Under the pieces are notes generated by a model that was not told the origin of the DNA, made no database searches, and saw only the letters and a list, made by a program, of their open reading frames with translations. Positions 1-9,455 of a DNA stretch of 33,190 bases are shown in pieces. How positions within the stretch are numbered: position 1 is the stretch's first letter; every line of letters starts with the position of its first letter. The position numbers and the translations under genes are program-made. The DNA comes from Candidatus Methanofastidiosia archaeon (GTDB lineage: Archaea > Methanobacteriota_B > Thermococci > Methanofastidiosales > NM3), in the NCBI GenBank assembly GCA_016930445.1, contig JAFGGT010000084.1, positions 1-33,190 of the forward strand, in the 5' to 3' direction.

Positions 1-2
1 GG

Positions 3-2135
3 GCAAGGAAACTTACTGGTTTCAAATCTGAAGAAACAGATATGAGAAATTTCGAAGGCGAGGGTGTCACAAAGATAGTGGTCGGTCAACCATCTGAAGT
101 CAGGACAATTCGGGAATTATTTGAAAAAAACGACATAGAATGCTTTGAATCCGACATAAAATTTGAGAACAGATTTCTGATGGACAATGGCATAAAGGGG
201 TATATTGGCATCGAGGGGGACTCCTATGGGACCAAGAGAATAGACAAGGTCTTCATTAATCCCAAAGTGAGGGCGGTCCAAGATGATGTCGACCTAAGGA
301 TCCTCTCCATAGACATTGAGACCCATGAGAGGGGATTTGAGGACTTTTCACTTCCGATATACTCGGTCGCACTATATGGCGAAGGCCTGAGAGAAGTGAT
401 GATGCTAGAGAAATGTTGTGAGAATGCCACGTCATTTCCTAGCGAGATCGAGCTCCTAAAGGCATTGGAGAAGAGGATAATCGAATTCGATCCGGATGTG
501 ATAGTCGGTTGGAACATAGTGGACTTTGACCTTGTTTACCTCAAGAAGAGGTTTGAGGCCAACAAGATGCCATTTGACATCTGTAGGTCAGAATCCGAGG
601 TCTCCCTTCTACCACAAACATCCTTCATAAAAGCCTCAAGGGCCAAGGTAGAGGGGCGGATGGTCCTAGATGCCATGTACCTTTTGAGGGACTTCTTCTA
701 CAAGTTTGAGGATTACAGATTGGACACGGCCGGAAAGGTCCTTGTCGATGAAGGAAAGCACGTGCTCGACAAGTCAATATCTGAGCTATACCAAAAAGAC
801 CCGTCTGAACTTTCCAAATACAATCTCAAGGATGCCTATCTTGTCTACAGGATCGTGGAAAAGGAGAATCTGGTGAAGCTAGCCATGACGCTTTCATCGA
901 TCACTGGGATGATGATGGACAGGGTCAAAGCGTCCATTGCGACACTGGACTCGCTCTACATCAGGAAGGCAATTGCAAAAGGGATAGTATGCCCCTCTGT
1001 CAAGGGGGAAAAACGCATAGCCGTCGTTGGAGGATTTGTTGAGGAACCCCTGTACGGGATCTACGATAACGTCATACTGTGTGATTTCAGGAGCCTATAC
1101 CCTTCCATCATCGCAACTTTCAACATCGACCCCCTGACTTATGATAAAGGGGATATCTGTGCGCCGAACAATGTGTGCTTCGGAGGAGGGGATTCCATCC
1201 TGCCAGAGATAATCCTAGAGCTCCTCGAAGAGAGGCGCAAGGCCAAGAAGGATGGGCACTACACAAAACAATTCGCCATAAAGATAATCATGAACTCAAT
1301 TTTCGGAGTGTTGGGAAATCCTAATTGCCGCTTTTACAACTCAAGTATCGCCAATGCGGTCACCTCCTTCGGCAGGCACATACTAGTCGAGACATCGCAG
1401 AAGATAGAGAGCTGGGGATATAAGGTCATATATGGCGACACGGACTCTGTATTCGTTGTGTCGAACACCGATGATGCTGGCAGGTCGGCGCAGATAGGCA
1501 AGGAGATAGAGTCCAGGGTGAACGAGTTCTACAGGTCCTATGTTAAGGAAAAATATGGACGGGAATCCTACATAATCTTGGAATTCGAGAAGGTGTTCGA
1601 AAAGTTCTTCCTGCCAAGGCAACGGCATTTGGAGAAGGGCGCCAAAAAGCGCTACGCCGGGATGGTAGATGGAGAACTTCAGATAATAGGGCTTGAGTAT
1701 GTAAGGAGGGATTGGACGCAGCTTGCAAAGGAGTTCCAGTTCAATCTGCTGACCAAGCTCTTCAAAGGCGAGGATTACGAGGATTACATAAGGCGTTACG
1801 TGAAGGACATCTACTCCGGGAAGCTGAACGATAAGCTTGTCTACAGGAAGAAGCTCAGAAAGGACATAGAGAAGTATACAAAAACGACGCCACCCCACGT
1901 CAAGGCGGCAAGGATGCTTGACCACCAAGGCAAGGAGGATGCCTCGCTGATAGAGTACGTGATCACTAAGAAGGGCCCTCAGCCCCTGTCCATAGCCAGG
2001 AACATTGACTACAATCATTATGTCGATAAGCAGATAATGCCCATAGCAAAGTCGGTGCTCTCACTCCTTGACAAAAGATTTGAGGATGTAATCTCAGGTG
2101 CAACGCAGAAGACATTGATGGATTTCTTCACATGA
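3..2135 (+). CDS. polB: DNA polymerase II-like family B polymerase, 5' partial
   Basis: This is a template-directed DNA polymerase with a 3'-5' proofreading domain. Numbering from the ATG at 42, Exo I is DIE at 91-93, Exo II is N158/D163 and Exo III is Y260/D264. Polymerase motif A is DFRSLYPSII from D348 and motif C is YGDTDS at 464-469, followed by KKRYAG. The C-terminal third (LVYRKKLRK, then PPHVKAAR) matches what I recall of E. coli Pol II much better than archaeal replicative PolB. The frame stays open upstream of the ATG to base 3 and reads ARKLTGFKSEETD, which resembles the usual polymerase N-domain. The true start therefore lies outside the window, with roughly 50 or more residues missing. 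The ATG at 42 is probably internal. A role in repair or translesion synthesis is inferred from the E. coli relative; a replicative role cannot be excluded. Confidence 0.93.
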   Translation, partial: ARKLTGFKSEETDMRNFEGEGVTKIVVGQPSEVRTIRELFEKNDIECFESDIKFENRFLMDNGIKGYIGIEGDSYGTKRIDKVFINPKVRAVQDDVDLRILSIDIETHERGFEDFSLPIYSVALYGEGLREVMMLEKCCENATSFPSEIELLKALEKRIIEFDPDVIVGWNIVDFDLVYLKKRFEANKMPFDICRSESEVSLLPQTSFIKASRAKVEGRMVLDAMYLLRDFFYKFEDYRLDTAGKVLVDEGKHVLDKSISELYQKDPSELSKYNLKDAYLVYRIVEKENLVKLAMTLSSITGMMMDRVKASIATLDSLYIRKAIAKGIVCPSVKGEKRIAVVGGFVEEPLYGIYDNVILCDFRSLYPSIIATFNIDPLTYDKGDICAPNNVCFGGGDSILPEIILELLEERRKAKKDGHYTKQFAIKIIMNSIFGVLGNPNCRFYNSSIANAVTSFGRHILVETSQKIESWGYKVIYGDTDSVFVVSNTDDAGRSAQIGKEIESRVNEFYRSYVKEKYGRESYIILEFEKVFEKFFLPRQRHLEKGAKKRYAGMVDGELQIIGLEYVRRDWTQLAKEFQFNLLTKLFKGEDYEDYIRRYVKDIYSGKLNDKLVYRKKLRKDIEKYTKTTPPHVKAARMLDHQGKEDASLIEYVITKKGPQPLSIARNIDYNHYVDKQIMPIAKSVLSLLDKRFEDVISGATQKTLMDFFT

Positions 2136-2262
2136 GCAAGGCAATGGGAAAGATATGTTCAAGACATCAAATAATTTTGGCATTTAAATAGATTTTAATC
2201 ATTTTCGCCAATATGCACCTTCCCATTATCTTCGATGGAAAGTGTTTTAAAGAGAGGAATAA

Positions 2263-2302
2263 GAATCAAAAATATTAATTTTTAGCTTATTGGGGCATTA
2301 AT
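2263..2302 (+). promoter_or_regulatory. Probable gyrA promoter, leaderless
   Basis: The intergenic stretch before gyrA is AT-rich. A TATA-like AATATTAATTTT begins at 2271, centred about 28 bases before the ATG at 2303, and no Shine-Dalgarno sequence precedes that ATG. This is the spacing expected of a leaderless archaeal transcript. A second TTTTAAAG lies at about 2245 and is an alternative. Confidence 0.5.
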
Positions 2303-4714
2303 ATGGTAGATAACATTATCCCGGTGAACATAGAGGACGAGATGAAGGAGTCCTATATGAATTACGCCATGAGCGTAATAGTGAGCAGGGCTCTTCCAGA
2401 TGTCAGGGACGGATTGAAACCCGTGCAGAGAAGGGTGCTCTATTCCATGTTCGAGTCTGGGATACTCTCTAACAAGCCCCATAAGAAATCCGCCCGTGTG
2501 GTGGGTGACGTCCTTGGTAAATATCACCCTCATAGCGATACTGCGGTCTATGACACTCTGGCCAGGATGGCGCAGAACTTCTCGATGAGGTACATGCTCA
2601 TCGATGGCCAAGGCAACTTCGGTTCCGTGGATGGCGACTCCCCTGCTGCCATGAGGTACACTGAGGCCAGGATGTCAAAGATCTCCGAGGAGATGCTTCA
2701 AGATATCAACAAGGAAACGGTATCGTTTATGCCAAACTATGACAACTCCCTGATGGAGCCCATGGTGCTGCCCTCAAAGATGCCGAACCTACTTGTGAAC
2801 GGCGGATCAGGCATAGCTGTGGGAATGGCGACAAAGATACCTCCTCACAACATTAGCGAGATCGTAGAGGGTATCGTAGCGATAATCGATGATAGGGAGA
2901 TGGACGACCTTGACCTGTTCCAGATCATACGGGGCCCTGACTTCCCCACTGGCGCGACCATCTATGGCGCAGAGGGGATCATATCTGGCTACAGGACCGG
3001 CAGGGGGAGCATAAAGATCAGGGCCAAGGTAGAGATGGACGAGACTAGCCAAGGGCCAAGGCTCATAGTCAAGGAGATACCATACGAGGTCAACAAGACG
3101 AATCTGATAGAGCAGATAGCAGAACTGGTAAAGGACAAGAAGATCGTTGGTATAAGGGATTTGAGAGATGAATCCGACAGAAGCGGGATGAGAATAGTCA
3201 TAGAACTAAAGAAAGAGGCCAACACTGATGTCATACTCAATCAGCTGTACAAGCACACGAACATGCAGACAACGTTCGCCTTCAACATGCTCGCCCTTGT
3301 TGACAACAAGCCCGAACTACTGGGCCTGAGAAGGATTATAGACCTGTTTCTCGAGCATCGCTTCATAGTCGTTAGGAACAGAACGGCATTCGACCTCGAC
3401 AAGGCCTTGAAGAGGGCTCACATACTAGACGGATTGATAATAGCCCTTGACAACATTGACGAGATCATAAGGATAATCAAGTCGGCCTCCAAACCAGAGG
3501 ACGCCAAAGACTCCCTCATCTCTACATTCGAGCTCAGCCCTGAACAGGCCCAAGCCATATTGGACATGCGCCTATCAAGGCTGACAAGCCTCGAACAGGA
3601 CAAGATAAGGAACGAGCTCAAGGAGCTAAGGGAAAAGATCGATGACCTGAGGGACGTCCTTGCAAAGGACGCGAGGGTCTATGACATAATAAAGGAAGAG
3701 CTCCTAGAGATGAAGGAAAAGTATGGTGATGAGAGAAGGACAGAGATAGAGTTCGAAGGCATAGAGTTCGAGGATGAGGACCTCATACCCTCTGAAGATG
3801 TCGTGATCACCCTGTCCCATGAAGGTTACACTAAGAGGATCCCAGTGGACACATACAGGATCCAAAGGAGAGGCGGAGTAGGAATAGTCGGGACCGGTAC
3901 GAAGGAAACAGACTTCATAGAGCACATCATAGTTACGAACACCCACAACTACATCCTTTTCTTCACGAACAAGGGCAAGGTGTACTGGAAGAAGGCATAC
4001 CAGGTCCCACAGGGAGGAAGGCTTTCCAAGGGCAACAATGTGGTAAATCTTCTAAATATAGAGCCTGGTGAGATGATCTCAGCGTTCATTCCGATAAAGG
4101 AGTTCGATCCGAACAAGTACCTGTTCTTCTCAACAAAGAAAGGACTTGTCAAGAAGACCCCACTCAGTGCTTTCTCCCACCCAAGGTCTGGCGGAATAAT
4201 CGCCATGACTCTAAACAAGGACGATGAGCTCATAAAGGTAAGGCTGACCAATGGCGAGAGCAACATTATCCTGGGCACAGAAAAGGGGAAGGCAATAAAG
4301 TTCAACGAGAATGACGTCCGGCCAATGGGCAGGGGCGCTATCGGTGTGAAGGGCATAGGTCTTTCAAAGAACGACAATGTCATAGGCATGGACATAGCCA
4401 CCGATGATGTAGAGATTTTTACCATAACCGAGAACGGTTATGGGAAGCAGACTGAGATATCGCAATATCCCCTCACTAGAAGGGGCGGCAAGGGCGTCGT
4501 CAACATAAAGACGGGAGGAAGGAACGGAAAGGCCGTTGGCATAAGGACCGTCAAGAAGGGGGATGAACTGATGCTTGTAAGCAACGAGGGCATCATCATC
4601 AGGCCGAATCTGGAAGATGTGCCATCAATCGGAAGGAACACCCAGGGCGTCATCATCATGAAGACGAGGCCAGGGGACAAGGTCGGTGCATTGGCAAGGT
4701 TCTCTCTCGACTAA
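2303..4714 (+). CDS. gyrA: DNA gyrase subunit A
   Basis: GyrA is the breakage-reunion subunit of the type IIA topoisomerase that introduces negative supercoils together with GyrB, which is not in this window. At 803 residues it has typical length. The N-terminus has the expected sequence ([20 protein letters not shown] at 21-40), and the catalytic tyrosine is Y119 in AAMRYTEAR. The C-terminal beta-pinwheel contains repeated RGG-type blades, and the GyrA box is QRRGGVG at 521-527. That box argues for gyrase over ParC-type topoisomerase IV, although its last position before glycine is valine where the classical box has lysine. Bacterial-type gyrase is known in several euryarchaeal lineages, including Thermoplasmata. 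The gene follows the polymerase gene by 167 bases, with its own promoter-like sequence. Confidence 0.96.
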   Translation: MVDNIIPVNIEDEMKESYMNYAMSVIVSRALPDVRDGLKPVQRRVLYSMFESGILSNKPHKKSARVVGDVLGKYHPHSDTAVYDTLARMAQNFSMRYMLIDGQGNFGSVDGDSPAAMRYTEARMSKISEEMLQDINKETVSFMPNYDNSLMEPMVLPSKMPNLLVNGGSGIAVGMATKIPPHNISEIVEGIVAIIDDREMDDLDLFQIIRGPDFPTGATIYGAEGIISGYRTGRGSIKIRAKVEMDETSQGPRLIVKEIPYEVNKTNLIEQIAELVKDKKIVGIRDLRDESDRSGMRIVIELKKEANTDVILNQLYKHTNMQTTFAFNMLALVDNKPELLGLRRIIDLFLEHRFIVVRNRTAFDLDKALKRAHILDGLIIALDNIDEIIRIIKSASKPEDAKDSLISTFELSPEQAQAILDMRLSRLTSLEQDKIRNELKELREKIDDLRDVLAKDARVYDIIKEELLEMKEKYGDERRTEIEFEGIEFEDEDLIPSEDVVITLSHEGYTKRIPVDTYRIQRRGGVGIVGTGTKETDFIEHIIVTNTHNYILFFTNKGKVYWKKAYQVPQGGRLSKGNNVVNLLNIEPGEMISAFIPIKEFDPNKYLFFSTKKGLVKKTPLSAFSHPRSGGIIAMTLNKDDELIKVRLTNGESNIILGTEKGKAIKFNENDVRPMGRGAIGVKGIGLSKNDNVIGMDIATDDVEIFTITENGYGKQTEISQYPLTRRGGKGVVNIKTGGRNGKAVGIRTVKKGDELMLVSNEGIIIRPNLEDVPSIGRNTQGVIIMKTRPGDKVGALARFSLD

Positions 4715-4837
4715 AAAGCGACATACTTGAGCAGGTATTGACCCGCCTGAGTAAATTATCTTTCATCATCCATTTTTAGTGAGCGGACAGCTCAATATCT
4801 CTTTCACATTGTTGGCAAACTAAAAGCATCTTGAGAA

Positions 4838-4914
4838 TGGCGGGCTCGCCGGGATTCGAACCCGGGATATCAAGGTCCGAAGCCTTGCGCCCTATCCTGC
4901 TAGACTACGAGCCC
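4838..4914 (-). tRNA. tRNA-Arg (anticodon UCG), CCA encoded
   Basis: The reverse complement folds as a full cloverleaf. The acceptor stem GGGCTCG pairs with CGAGCCC. The anticodon stem CAAGG/CCTTG encloses the loop CTTCGGA, giving anticodon TCG, and the T-loop is TTCGAAT. The discriminator is G and the 3' CCA is encoded at 4838-4840, unlike the other tRNAs in the window. The gene lies between the 3' end of gyrA and the convergently placed reductase gene. The 120 bases between gyrA and this tRNA hold nothing else I could identify. Confidence 0.95.
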
Positions 4915-4957
4915 ATGCTAATAAGAAATCGCTGTTTATAAAGATTTGTGATTGACA

Positions 4958-6301
4958 TCATACCATATAGGCCAGATCTGAAGTGTTAGTCGGGAATGCC
5001 CAAGGTATCTCCTTGAGCTCCCTTGCAGGCATCTTCGCCTTGATGGCCAGGGCAAACACGTTGATGAGGTCCCCTGCCCGAGGACATATCAGGTGCGCTC
5101 CCAGGATGTGATCGTGCGCCTTGTCCTTGATCACCTTGGAGTAGGCGTTTCCCATACCGATGTGGCGCGATGAGAACCAGCTGGACATATCCATCTCCTT
5201 GACGACATAGTCGAGCCCCTCGGCCTTAGCCTGGCCCTCTGTAAGCCCCACAGAGGCCATCTCGGGCATCGTGAAGAGCACTGATGGTGTAACTGAATAG
5301 TCCATCTCCAACTTATTGCCATGGAGGATGTTATTTCCTGCAATTATACCCTCGTGCTCGGCAAGCGCTTTCAGCATTGGTCTTCCCTGCACCACGTCGC
5401 CAGCAGCGTACACATTTGGGTTGGATGTGCTTTGAAGGAAGGAGTTGACGATAACGCCCTTGCTGCTATGGTCCACGTTCGCATTGTCAAGGGCAAGGGC
5501 ATCCAGTTCTGGAACGCGCCCAGCGCCATGAACGGCGCAATCCGCCTCGCTATATAGAAATTCCCTGTTCTTCGTCGACTTGACCATGACCCCTTTCTCA
5601 TTACTCTCTATCGAGGCTACCTGGGAGTCAAGTATGACCTCAATTCCCAGTGCTTTCGTGGCGTCCAGAAGCCTTTTGACTACGGCCCCATCAAAACCGG
5701 GAAGCGGGTTTGGACCCTTATGTATGATCTTCACTTCCGCCCCTGCCGATGCCGCAACATGGGAGAACTCGAACGATATGTAGCCGCCGCCGACGAAGAT
5801 GATGCTCTCAGGGAGCTTGTCAAGCTCCATGAAATCCTCGCTTGTCAGGAGATGCCCCTCACCAGGGATGTTCAATTTTCTTGGCACTGAACCGCTTGCC
5901 ACGAGAAAATACCTAGAGCTCAAGGCCTCTTCCCCAACGTACAAGCTATCCGGGCCCCTAAAAGTTGCAACGCCGGAATACGTGTCTATACCGTTCCTCT
6001 TGTAATAGTGCATCCTTTTCTCTGGTATCAGATCTGTAAATGACCTCTTGAATCTAATTAAGCTTCCCCAGTCAAATTCCAGATCCGGCCCGAACATTCC
6101 AAGCCCTTGCATCCTTTTTGCATGCGCCAAGGTGGAAGTCGCTCCCACAAGCACCTTTTTCGGCGCACATCCCCTGAGCGCACATGTGCCGCCATACGGC
6201 CTAAAATCTGCTATCGCGACGCGCATCCCCCCAGAGCTGCACACAAATGCGGCATTAGTGCCTGCGGTACCTGTTCCAACTATGACAAGGTCGTAATCCA
6301 T
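4958..6301 (-). CDS. NAD(P)/FAD-dependent disulfide reductase-like protein
   Basis: This is a 447-residue flavoprotein of the class I pyridine-nucleotide-disulfide oxidoreductase family (glutathione, mercuric and dihydrolipoamide reductases). It begins with an FAD-binding VIVGTGTAGTNAA. The redox-active pair is C40/C45 in GGTCALRGCAPKK. A central NAD(P) fold starts at FVGGGYISFEF, and a second FAD motif ends in YAAGDV. The dimer domain ends FPTNTSDLAYMV, so the catalytic His of the usual HPTxxE signature is Phe and the Glu is Asp. The substrate is therefore unlikely to be ordinary glutathione or lipoamide and I cannot name it. I chose the ATG at 6301; an upstream in-frame TTG at 6310 is possible. 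A TATA-like element about 35 bases before the ATG suggests a leaderless or near-leaderless transcript. Confidence 0.88.
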   Translation of the reverse strand: MDYDLVIVGTGTAGTNAAFVCSSGGMRVAIADFRPYGGTCALRGCAPKKVLVGATSTLAHAKRMQGLGMFGPDLEFDWGSLIRFKRSFTDLIPEKRMHYYKRNGIDTYSGVATFRGPDSLYVGEEALSSRYFLVASGSVPRKLNIPGEGHLLTSEDFMELDKLPESIIFVGGGYISFEFSHVAASAGAEVKIIHKGPNPLPGFDGAVVKRLLDATKALGIEVILDSQVASIESNEKGVMVKSTKNREFLYSEADCAVHGAGRVPELDALALDNANVDHSSKGVIVNSFLQSTSNPNVYAAGDVVQGRPMLKALAEHEGIIAGNNILHGNKLEMDYSVTPSVLFTMPEMASVGLTEGQAKAEGLDYVVKEMDMSSWFSSRHIGMGNAYSKVIKDKAHDHILGAHLICPRAGDLINVFALAIKAKMPARELKEIPWAFPTNTSDLAYMV

Positions 6302-6310
6302 AGGGATCAA

Positions 6311-6345
6311 ACTAAGATATGTAAAAAGTAGGATATAAAGCTATA
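6311..6345 (-). promoter_or_regulatory. Probable promoter of the flavin disulfide reductase gene
   Basis: On the minus strand the sequence CTTTATATC at 6333-6341 sits about 25-30 bases before 6305-6311, which places transcription start almost on the ATG at 6301. No ribosome-binding site is seen. Confidence 0.45.
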
Positions 6346-6462
6346 TACACCATCGAACTAAAGTTTAGCAAAACTCCCTGGCATCAAGATAATAACTACA
6401 CATTAAAAGGTCGTAGCAATTGATAGGTTCAAAATTCTTAAATAAGTGCCCTGATCGATAAG

Positions 6463-6546
6463 TGCGGGGGATGGGATTTGAACCCACGGACCCCTACGGG
6501 ACTAGGCCCTCAACCTAGCGCCTTTTCCAAACTCGGCAACCCCCGC
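6463..6546 (-). tRNA. tRNA-Leu (anticodon GAG)
   Basis: The reverse complement folds as a class II tRNA of 84 bases. The acceptor GCGGGGG pairs with CCCCCGC. The anticodon stem CTAGG/CCTAG encloses the loop TTGAGGG, giving anticodon GAG. There is a long variable arm, then T-stem GTGGG/CCCAT around TTCAAAT. The discriminator is A and CCA is not encoded. Confidence 0.95.
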
Positions 6547-6616
6547 TCCATGTCAATTGGCTGTCTTCCGCCATAATCATCATAGGTATATATAAAATTT
6601 ACTATCTCGTGCTTGG

Positions 6617-7093
6617 TTACATGAACGTCGAATTCACCCACAGTCCGACAAGATAGCTTATTATGATGACTAAGAATGCTATCGAAACGTGCTCGATTAT
6701 TATCCGGACTGGGTTCTCGTTCTTTATCGTAGAGATATAGTAACTAAATAATGTTATCAGGGAAAAGCCCCAGGCGATGTTCACAATAATCGCTCTCTCA
6801 AGCTCCATGAACCATACAGGTACCGCGAATGTGAGCGCAAAGATGAACTTGGAAAGGAATGTCGTTATGGTGCACTCCCAGACGTGTTTGGAATCAGTAT
6901 ACTCCTTGGACTCCTCCGAGATGTGTATGCCCAGTGAGTCGGAAAAGGCATCGGCTATGGCTATCGTTATGATGCCCCCGATTATCGCTATCTCGGAACC
7001 AGTGCCTGAGTACAGGCCCATCATCAGACCGAGCGTTGTGATTATGGCGGACGTAAGGCCAAACCCAATGCCTGTCTTGAATGAATCCTTCAC
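6617..7093 (-). CDS. VIT1/CCC1-like integral membrane protein
   Basis: This is a 158-residue membrane protein with about five hydrophobic segments. The N-terminal pattern (FGLTSAIITTLGLMMGL, then IADAFSDSLGIHISEES) resembles the first two helices and the small-residue-rich loop of VIT1/CCC1 Fe2+/Mn2+ transporters. It is shorter than most family members, and the cytosolic metal-binding region is reduced to a charged stretch, so metal transport is only a suggestion. The start is GTG at 7093. A TATA-like TTAAATTTT about 27 bases upstream fits a leaderless GTG. It stands between tRNA-Leu and the ABC exporter genes on the same strand, 53 bases after the ABC ATPase, and probably has its own promoter. 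Confidence 0.6.
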   Translation of the reverse strand: MKDSFKTGIGFGLTSAIITTLGLMMGLYSGTGSEIAIIGGIITIAIADAFSDSLGIHISEESKEYTDSKHVWECTITTFLSKFIFALTFAVPVWFMELERAIIVNIAWGFSLITLFSYYISTIKNENPVRIIIEHVSIAFLVIIISYLVGLWVNSTFM

Positions 7094-7146
7094 AATCTAA
7101 CTTCCTAGGTCGCTATTAAAATTTAACGTCAAGAAAAGAGAGAGTC

Positions 7147-8070
7147 CTAATCCCTGAGCCTCTTCCCAGTTATTGATATGAAGACGTCCTCAAGAGTGGG
7201 TTCCACAGATGATATGGACTTTATCGGCCTGTTTGAAAGCTTTGTTGCTATGTCCAGAAGCAGCTTGTCCCTGTCATCGATGTAGAGTTTCAGCATTCCC
7301 TTGTCATAGAGCGCCTTGGTAACTCCATCCACAGACTCCACATCCTCTATGAGCCTCTCATCGAACTCTATCTGGATCTCCAGTATGTCCTGCCCCTTGA
7401 GCTTTCTCTTTAGATTTCTTGGGGTGTCTATGGCCTGTATCTTTCCCTCATCGATTATCGCGATCCTGTTGCAAAGGTAGTCCGCCTCTTCCATGTAGTG
7501 CGTTGTGAGAAATATCGTCATGCCCTCGGCGTTGATCCTTTTGATGAAGTCCCAGATCATCCTTCGTGCCTGTGGGTCCATGCCGGTCGTAGGTTCGTCC
7601 ATGAAGAGCACATCGGGTTTGTGCAGTAGTGCCAATATGACATTGAGCCTCTGCTTCATGCCACCTGAATAGTTCTTCACTAGGTCATCCTTCCTCTTCA
7701 GCAGGCCCATGGCATCCAACAGCTCATCAGACTTTTCCTTGATGACATTTCTTGGAACATTGTAAAGAGAGCCGTAGAGATATAGATTCTGGCTAGCTGT
7801 CAGAAGGTCGTTCAGTGAAAGCTCCTGTGGCACTACCCCTATCTTTTCTCTGATCTCCTTGGCGTTCTTGATATCAATGCCACACACCCTGGCATTGCCA
7901 GAACTTTTTCTCAACTGGCATGTCAACATGTTCACCGTAGTGCTCTTACCGGCCCCATTGGGGCCAAGGAAGCCAAAGATCTCCCCTTTCTTTATATCGA
8001 AGGATATCTCGTCTACGGCGGTCAGCATACCGAACTGTTTTACAAGGCCGTCTACTTCGACTATGTTCAT
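7147..8070 (-). CDS. ABC-2 type exporter ATP-binding protein (DrrA-like)
   Basis: This is the 307-residue ATPase of a two-component exporter. It has Walker A GPNGAGKST at 36-44, the ABC signature YSGGMKQR at 134-141 and Walker B VLFMDEP at 154-160, followed by TTGMD and an H-loop in TTHYMEEAD. The C-terminal 90 residues are the extra domain seen in daunorubicin-resistance-type (DrrA) ATPases. Its ATG overlaps the stop codon of the upstream permease gene by four bases, so the two are translationally coupled. The exported substrate cannot be read from the sequence; lipids, drugs and peptides are all known for this class. Confidence 0.94.
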   Translation of the reverse strand: MNIVEVDGLVKQFGMLTAVDEISFDIKKGEIFGFLGPNGAGKSTTVNMLTCQLRKSSGNARVCGIDIKNAKEIREKIGVVPQELSLNDLLTASQNLYLYGSLYNVPRNVIKEKSDELLDAMGLLKRKDDLVKNYSGGMKQRLNVILALLHKPDVLFMDEPTTGMDPQARRMIWDFIKRINAEGMTIFLTTHYMEEADYLCNRIAIIDEGKIQAIDTPRNLKRKLKGQDILEIQIEFDERLIEDVESVDGVTKALYDKGMLKLYIDDRDKLLLDIATKLSNRPIKSISSVEPTLEDVFISITGKRLRD

Positions 8071-9260
8071 GCCGCCTCACTCCTGTTAAGCATGACTATC
8101 CCAAGGCCTAGGACCAATGCGGCAAATCCTATTGATACTATTAGTTCCGTGCTGACCTCGGATATGCCATAGCCCCTTATCATGACGCCCCTAAGTGCAT
8201 CGTTTATGTATGTTAGGGGGAATAACTTTGATATGCTCTGCATCCATCCTGCGGACAGGGGAAAGAATATTCCTGCAAGGAACATCATTGGGAAGTTTAT
8301 CAGAAGGCCCATCTGTGACGCCTCCTCTGCGGTCTTTGCAAAATTAGATATCAGTATGCCTATACCTATCATTGAAAGTGATCCTATCATGATTATCAAT
8401 GCGGTAAGCATGTAAGAACCCACGATGTTGAGGCCGTATATATATCTGGCGACCAGGAGCAGTATGAATATCTGTAAGCTCACTATGGCAAGCTGCGAGA
8501 GCATGTCACCAAGAATAATAGAGCTTCTCGGAGCGGGGGTCGAGAGTATCCTTCTCCTTACTCCCTTCACCCTGTCCTCGACCAAGCTAGTTGATGCGCC
8601 TGTCACGCCGGTCCAAAGCATCGACATTGCCACAAGGCCGGGGACCAGGAAATCTATGTATTTCAGGTCCCTTTCCTCATCGGGGCTCACGGCAACGAAC
8701 TCAGCTTCTATCGGGGATGAGATGGACTCTATTATCTGGACGTCCTCTGCTGAGAGCATTCCACTCTCCTCTATTACAGCCAGGCTCTGCTCGAACATGT
8801 TAGAAGAGAACTCCTCTATCACGCCAGATGCGATGCCTGTGCCTATGCTCAGCTCGCTCTGGTCGGCGGCCTCGTCATAATAAACTTCTATCTCTACTTT
8901 CGAGCCATCATAGTTCATGAAGGTATCTGGGAGGAATATGACCATCACGACATCCTCATCCTCGATGAGCTTGCTCGACTGCGTAAGATTGGACTCGCCG
9001 GTGTTGGAATAAGTCTTCAGGTTGATGCCGTCCATGTCATCAAAGACACCTATGAACATGTCCATGACGATATCCGTGCTTCCGTCCTCAGGCATCACCA
9101 TCGCCACATCGACCGTTATTGGGGATCCCGCCCCGCCAAATGCACTTCCGAATATGAGCATGAACAGGAGAGGGTATGATATAAGGAAAACCATAAGCTT
9201 TTTCTGATGCCAGACCTCTGAGAGACCTCTCCATGATATTAATAGCGATTTTTTAATCAT
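8067..9260 (-). CDS. ABC-2 type exporter permease
   Basis: This is a 397-residue ABC-2 membrane subunit. One transmembrane helix (about residues 20-42) is followed by a large extracytoplasmic domain of roughly 150 residues rich in acidic residues. Five more hydrophobic segments then occupy the C-terminal half, including the conserved block ASQMGLLINFPMMFLAGIFF. It pairs with the ATPase gene through a four-base overlap. The ATG at 9260 is preceded by a GGGGGT Shine-Dalgarno seven bases away and by a TATA-like TTATAAATTT near 9310-9320. A DNA dyad lies further upstream at 9337-9351. Confidence 0.92.
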   Translation of the reverse strand: MIKKSLLISWRGLSEVWHQKKLMVFLISYPLLFMLIFGSAFGGAGSPITVDVAMVMPEDGSTDIVMDMFIGVFDDMDGINLKTYSNTGESNLTQSSKLIEDEDVVMVIFLPDTFMNYDGSKVEIEVYYDEAADQSELSIGTGIASGVIEEFSSNMFEQSLAVIEESGMLSAEDVQIIESISSPIEAEFVAVSPDEERDLKYIDFLVPGLVAMSMLWTGVTGASTSLVEDRVKGVRRRILSTPAPRSSIILGDMLSQLAIVSLQIFILLLVARYIYGLNIVGSYMLTALIIMIGSLSMIGIGILISNFAKTAEEASQMGLLINFPMMFLAGIFFPLSAGWMQSISKLFPLTYINDALRGVMIRGYGISEVSTELIVSIGFAALVLGLGIVMLNRSEAA

Positions 9261-9336
9261 GCCGTAACCCCCTATAACAAGCGTTGTAAAATAGTACTTA
9301 GACCTAAATTTATAATTTTCGATATATTAAATATAT

Positions 9337-9351
9337 GCCCTATGATAAGGC
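9337..9351. promoter_or_regulatory. Imperfect inverted repeat upstream of the ABC exporter promoter
   Basis: The sequence GCCCTATGATAAGGC has seven-base arms with one mismatch around a central G. It lies about 20 bases beyond the TATA-like element of the exporter operon, where an archaeal activator could bind. No regulator gene is adjacent. It is a single occurrence, so chance is possible. Confidence 0.25.
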
Positions 9352-9378
9352 ACTAAAAGGTTAAAAAAAGTACCCGAG

Positions 9379-9452
9379 CGGACCCGCCGGGATTCGAACC
9401 CGGGATCTTCGGCTTAGAAGGCCGACGCCATATCCAACTTGGCCACGGGCCC
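9379..9452 (-). tRNA. tRNA-Arg (anticodon UCU)
   Basis: The reverse complement folds as a cloverleaf. The acceptor GGGCCCG pairs with CGGGTCC with one G-U. The anticodon stem TCGGC/GCCGA encloses CTTCTAA, giving anticodon TCT. The T-loop is TTCGAAT, the discriminator is G and there is no encoded CCA. It begins three bases after the eS1 stop codon on the same strand, so it may be cut from the eS1 transcript. Confidence 0.95.
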
Positions 9453-9455
9453 ATC

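Noticed and set aside
1383-2018. Minus-strand open frame of 211 codons
   Set aside because: It is antisense to the polymerase palm region, which has intact motifs.
2145-2233. Imperfect inverted repeat AATGGGAAAG / CTTCCCATT downstream of the polymerase gene
   Set aside because: The arms are about 75 bases apart and imperfect, so this is probably chance.
3949-4425. Minus-strand open frame of 158 codons
   Set aside because: It is antisense to the GyrA C-terminal domain and shows only low-complexity hydrophobic composition.
2303-4714. Topoisomerase IV ParC instead of GyrA
   Set aside because: A GyrA-box-like QRRGGVG and a full beta-pinwheel C-terminus favour gyrase, and archaea with such genes usually carry gyrase.
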